This document shows, one piece after another, positions 60,223 to 64,000 of a DNA stretch of 64,000 bases (position 1 is its first letter; each line of letters begins with the position of its first letter). The stretch covers positions 3,675,501 to 3,739,500 of the forward strand of contig CANTUR010000145.1 of assembly GCA_947683625.1 (NCBI GenBank), in the 5' to 3' direction. The notes under the pieces were generated by a model. It was not told where the DNA came from. It saw only the letters and a program-made list of their open reading frames with translations, and searched no databases. Made by a program: the position numbers and the translations under genes. This DNA is from Mallotus nudiflorus (Eukaryota > Streptophyta > Magnoliopsida > Malpighiales > Euphorbiaceae).

Positions 60223-60424
60223 TGGTTGTAATTTCTCTTGAAATTCTGAGTATGCTTTGTGGTTGTAATTTTGACTGATCTTCCACTTCAGAAAAGATTT
60301 TTTGAGAATTTTTAATTTACAGCAGAGGGAGATTTTTCACATGCATAGTTTAGAACTGTGAAGCTCATTGGTTCGGAACCATGCTTGCTTGGTGAAACAT
60401 GATGCTGCTAAATCCAAGTCATTA

Positions 60425-61415
60425 TGGAAGAATCTTGTAATATTGATGTTATTAAAAAAATTAAATAACAATAACTACAACATGTGGAGGACTTGCATGG
60501 AGTCATACTTGTAAGGTCAAGATCTTTGGGAGATTGTTGTTGGGCCAAAGACTATACTACCACCATCAGATGATAATCGTAATCTCAAAAAATGGAGAAT
60601 TAAAGTTGGGAAGGCCATATTTGCCATCAAAATAACCATGGAAGAGGAGATGATGGAACACATTAGAAATGCTACCACACCAAATGAAGTTTGGGATTCT
60701 CTTGCTTTGTGGTTCTTAAAAATGGAATGATGCTAGAATTTAATTGTTGAAAAATGAAGTAATGTCTATCTTATAAAAAGATATGACAATTAGTCAGTAT
60801 TTTACCAAACTGAAATCTTTATGTCAAGAAATTGTTGAATTAGATGATGCATTTAGAATATTTAGCAGTAGAATGAGGAAAATCATCATTCATGGACTAT
60901 GACCTCAGTTTTATAGCTCCAGTTCAAGGTTGGCCCATATAACCTTCAATCGAAGAGTTAGAGAATTTATTGGTAAGTTAAGAAACTCTAGTAAAATAAA
61001 TGGTTGGAGTCTCCTTGAATAGTAGAGAGGTGGTGCACTTCACCAACAAAAAGAATATTATTCATAGACCACAACCTCAGTACCATAGTTTCATGGTTGC
61101 AGTTCCAGGTTAGCCCATACAACTTTCAATTGAAGAGTTAGAGAATTTGTTGGTAAGTTAAGCTACTCTTACAAAATAAATGGCTAGAGTCTTCTTGAAT
61201 ATTGGAGATGTGGAGCTCTTCACCAATAAAAAAAAGAATCTACCCAGTAGTAGGAATGGAGGAAAGACACGAGGGAATTGCCAACTAGAGTGGGCTCAAC
61301 AAAAGTAGCAGTATAGTAATAAGCAATTTAAGAATTTTAAACATTAGAATGGTGAGTGTTTTAATTATGGCAAGAAAGGAAACTATGCTAGAGATTGTTG
61401 GTCTAAAAAGTAGAC
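60425..61415 (+). pseudogene. Copia gag with decayed zinc knuckle
   Basis: From ATG 60425: MEESCNIDVI, NNNNYNMWRTCMESYL, then RIKVGKAIFAIKITMEEEMM and TPNEVWDSLALWF, the usual copia gag order. An internal tandem duplication lies at 60881-61238. The nucleocapsid knuckle at 61357-61398 reads CFNYGKKGNYARDC, where the second Cys and the His ligand of CX2CX4HX4C are replaced by Tyr and Asn. Several in-frame stops are present (60463, 60518 and others). Confidence 0.82.
60881..61238 (+). repeat. Tandem duplication (~175 bp) inside copia gag
   Basis: Unit 1 60881-61053 and unit 2 61054-61238 share CCTCAGT(T/A), GAAGAGTTAGAGAATTT(A/G)TTG, GGTAAGTTAAG and GAG(T/C)(C/T)TTCACCAA phrases. They are diverged, so the duplication is older than much of the decay. 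Confidence 0.75.
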
Positions 61416-61599
61416 TTTTTCAAAGTGATGCAGCAACAATAAGCAATCACCACCATGATGAACTAGAGTGGGATGTTGAAGCATTGTTTACAGAAACAAT
61501 GCAAGTGGAAGAGTGTTCCAATTTAGAGATTGTGAAAGTCCCTAGCTTTATGGCTACCTCTATAGAAGAAAAAAAGAAGCAAGCATCCATTGCTTCAAG

Positions 61600-61980
61600 T
61601 TCTCATAGAATTAATTATGAGAAGTGTTGGATCTTTGATTCTGGTTATTCCAATTATTTAATAGGAGATAGAAGCAAGCTTCATAATGCTTCAGAGTATA
61701 AAAACAAGTGAGTTATGGTAATTACAAATAGCTTGCAGCTACCAATCACTGACATTGGTGATGCAGTGATCACTTTTTATTCAAATCAATAAGTGCAATT
61801 GGAAGATGTGTACAAAGTATCAGGTATGAAGAAGAATCTTCTGTCAATTTCATATTTGAATGATTGTGGTAACTTTGTTGTGTTTGACCCTAAAGATGTC
61901 AAGGTTTGTTAACAAGTTAAAATAGTTAACACACCAATAATGGAGGGACAAAAGGTGGATTCCATGTATGTCTTAGTAGC
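61600..61980 (+). pseudogene. Copia protease region
   Basis: WIFDSGYSNYLIGD at about 61627-61668 corresponds to the copia protease active site (usual form WxxDSGCSxHMTG); the catalytic DSG is kept. Downstream LEDVYKVSGMKKNLLSISYL (about 61801-61860) is the usual protease-to-integrase linker. Stops occur at about 61709 and 61789. Confidence 0.78.
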
Positions 61981-62700
61981 AAAAGATGCTTATGTGGGGA
62001 AGACGAAAGGCAGTGAAATAACTAACTTGTGGCATGCATGACTAGGACATGTCAACTATCATAAGCTGAAGATGATAATGAAAAATTCCTCATTAAGAGG
62101 GCTACATAATCTTGATGTTCGTACTAATGTGGTTTATGTTGGATGTCAATATAGAGAGGCACACCAACTTCCCTACGAGGAGTCATCATTCAAAGCCAAA
62201 CAACCACTAAAGTTAATCCACTCAAATGTGTTTGGGAAAGTGAAGCAGTCATCATTTAATGGTATGCACTACATGGTAACCTTTATTGATGATTATTCAA
62301 GGTATGGCTGGGTCTATTTCATGAACAAAAAATCTAAAATTCTAGCAAAATTCAAAGAATTTAAGCTAATGGTTTAAAGTGAAGTTGAAAGAAAAATCCA
62401 GTGCCTTCATATAAATAATAGGAAAGAATACATATCTGAGGAGTTCTTAAGTTATTTTATCCAGTGCAAGATTAGGTAGCAACTGACTTATCTAAACATG
62501 CCACAATAAAAGGTGCTCTATAAAGAAAGAACAAACATCTTGTAGAAATATGCAGAATCATGTTACATGCCAAGAATGTTCCTGGGAGATTTTGGGCCGA
62601 GTGCATGAGAACATTAGCTTATATAATCAATAAAATTCCTTAGCTAAAGATGGGATTTGTGTCTCCATTTGAGAAGCTATGGAGCATGAAACCCATAATA
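61981..62700 (+). pseudogene. Copia integrase
   Basis: The GAG-pre-integrase zinc region has LWHA, a stop, LGHVNYHKL (62027-62068) and YVGCQYREAHQLPY. The core has LKLIHSNVFGKV, where the first catalytic Asp (usually H-x-D) is Asn, then MHYMVTFIDDYSRYGWVYFM. A frame with many stops extends to about 62700 (WNEAVRT-like region is barely readable). Integrase upstream of RT identifies the copia order. Confidence 0.82.
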
Positions 62701-63209
62701 GGCCACTTTAAAATTTTTGGTTATGTTTGCTATGTATTTGTACTCGATCATCTATGTAACAAGTTTGACAAGAAGGAAATCATGTGTATCTTTGTTGGCT
62801 ATAATGAGAATAGAAATGGATAGAGATGTTGTGATCCTAAAACTAGCAAATGCTATGTCTCATAAAATATTGTATTTGATGAGACATCATCATGGTGGAC
62901 TCCAAAGTATGTTGCACTTCCTTATGGGTCTTAAAGTAGCATAATTGCACGAAAAGTGTGAGGAGCAGTCAATAGAAGTTTAGCAAAGTCCAAAGTTTGT
63001 CACACAATCTCAACCTCAAGAAAGGCCATAGCAGACTGGTGTGTATCAAAAGATAGATGTTGAGGATCAATTGGTAGTGGAGATGCCAAAAGAACAACAT
63101 ACAACATCACTAATATAGTTGAGAATATCAACCAGGGTGAAAAAGAAAAATCCCAAATATGCCAATGTTGCAGTAATGGAAGAAGAAAAAGAACCAACAT
63201 CCTTTGAGG

Positions 63210-64000
63210 AGGCATCATAAAAAGCTTAATGGAAATTAGCCATAGAAGAGGAGATAAAAGCTCTTGTTGAAAATCAAACTTGGGACTTAGTGCCAAAACC
63301 TAGAGATATAAAGCCCATTTCATGCAAGTAGGTGTACAAGATCAAGACCCATCCAGATGGATAAATTGAGAGATATAAAGCTCATATGGTAGCATGAGGA
63401 TTCTCACAACAATATGGATTAGACTATGATGAGACATTTAGTCCAATGGCCAAAATTGTAACTATTTATGTTTTGCTAGCACTTACAGTAAACAAATCTT
63501 GGAACTTATGGTAGATGTTAACAATGCTTTTCTAAATAGAGAGTTGGATCGAGAAGTGTACATGGATCAACCTGAAGGATTTGTAAATAAGCTTAATCCT
63601 AAGTATGTTTGAAAATTGAAGAAAGCACTATACAAATTGAAGCAAGCTCCCAAAGCTTGGTATGGCAAGATTGCTGAGTTTCTCATCCATAGTGGCTATG
63701 GAGTTGCATAAGCTAATTTGAGTTTATTTGTCAAAGCTCAAGAAGGGATGCTAGCAATAATCTTTATTTATGTTGATAATCTCATCATTACTGAAGATGA
63801 TGTTAATGAGATCCACTAGATTAAGAAAAATTTATCAGTCCAGTTTCAGATGAAAGAACTTGGGGAGTTAAATCACTTTCTTGGATTAGAAGTGGGATGC
63901 ACAAAGGAAGGATTGTTCTTATGTTAGGAGAAATATACAAGAAATTTGCTCCAAAAGTATGGGATGCTTGACTGCAAACCTCTTGATCTTCCTATGGAGG
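63210..64000 (+). pseudogene. Copia reverse transcriptase, cut by the window end
   Basis: RVT_2-type motifs: AIEEEIKALVENQTWDLVPKP, VYKIKTHPDG, GFSQQYGLDYDETFSPMAKI, then LDREVYMDQPEGFVNKLNPK, KKALYKLKQAPKAWY, IFIYVDNLIIT and QMKELGELNHFLGLEV. The usual YVDD reads YVDN (63769-63780), so a catalytic Asp is lost. At least eight in-frame stops are seen, most at positions where Arg, Gln or Trp codons are expected. The domain continues past 64000. Confidence 0.88.

Larger units (their letters stand above)
43488..64000 (+). mobile_element. Ty1/copia element, 5' LTR split by an Athila-like element; runs off the window
   Basis: The LTR starts TGTTAAAATT (43488) and ends ACTCAACA (60205). Its two halves, 43488-43712 and 59950-60205, give about 481 bp once the Athila-like element and one target copy are removed. 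TGGTATTAGAGCTG (60209) is the tRNA-Met primer site. The gag, protease, integrase and reverse transcriptase order downstream (integrase before RT) is diagnostic for copia. All domains carry stops. The 3' LTR lies outside the window. Confidence 0.88.

Overview
This window is AT-rich plant nuclear DNA, very probably from a eudicot. It is a gene-poor block built almost entirely of nested transposable elements. The signs are plant-type Ty3/gypsy chromovirus and Athila-like domains, Ty1/copia elements primed by initiator tRNA-Met (TGGTATCAGAGC-like sites), an L1-type LINE tail, a BED-type hAT transposase, a plant ankyrin-repeat gene, and a captured piece of actin-related protein 3. The species cannot be named from the sequence. 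I found no intact, clearly functional protein-coding gene, no rRNA or tRNA gene and no CRISPR. All coding remnants carry stops or frameshifts.

Layout. 1-4106: end of an LTR retrotransposon of family A (polypurine tract and 3' LTR), whose LTR is split by a solo LTR of family B (1049-3003, target duplication GTAGG). 4431-5223: a small tandem duplication and a putative hAT MITE. 5405-11899: two solo LTRs of a chromovirus family C, head-on in opposite orientation. 12484-15078: a Mutator-like (Pack-MULE type) element with long terminal inverted repeats. It carries the 5' part of an ARP3 gene, which is itself joined to a 5'-truncated LINE. 15848-21345: 3' half of a minus-strand family C chromovirus (3' LTR, chromodomain, integrase, RNase H). 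21346-31181: remnants of a copia-type LTR and a family A LTR, each split by a solo family C LTR (target duplications CATAA and TGCAT).

31182-35020 is the only stretch of former low-copy gene sequence: an ankyrin-repeat pseudogene with an upstream duplicated copy of its promoter, cut off at its 3' side by a copia-type LTR (35024-36012). 36013-38212 holds non-coding internal sequence of that element and a family C LTR fragment. 38213-43369 is a minus-strand Athila-like element (gag, primer binding site, LTR) with a family B solo LTR inside its gag. 43488-64000 is a copia element running off the window. Its 5' LTR is split by a complete Athila-like element (43713-59944, target duplication GTGAG), whose integrase is in turn split by a hAT transposon (49561-54514, perfect 8-bp target duplication GCTATAAG).

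The window therefore records a series of datable insertions. The most unusual item is the ARP3-carrying MULE. The tandem palindromic arrays inside the A and B LTRs, and the paired hairpin units inside the C LTRs, are structural signals not explained by coding content.
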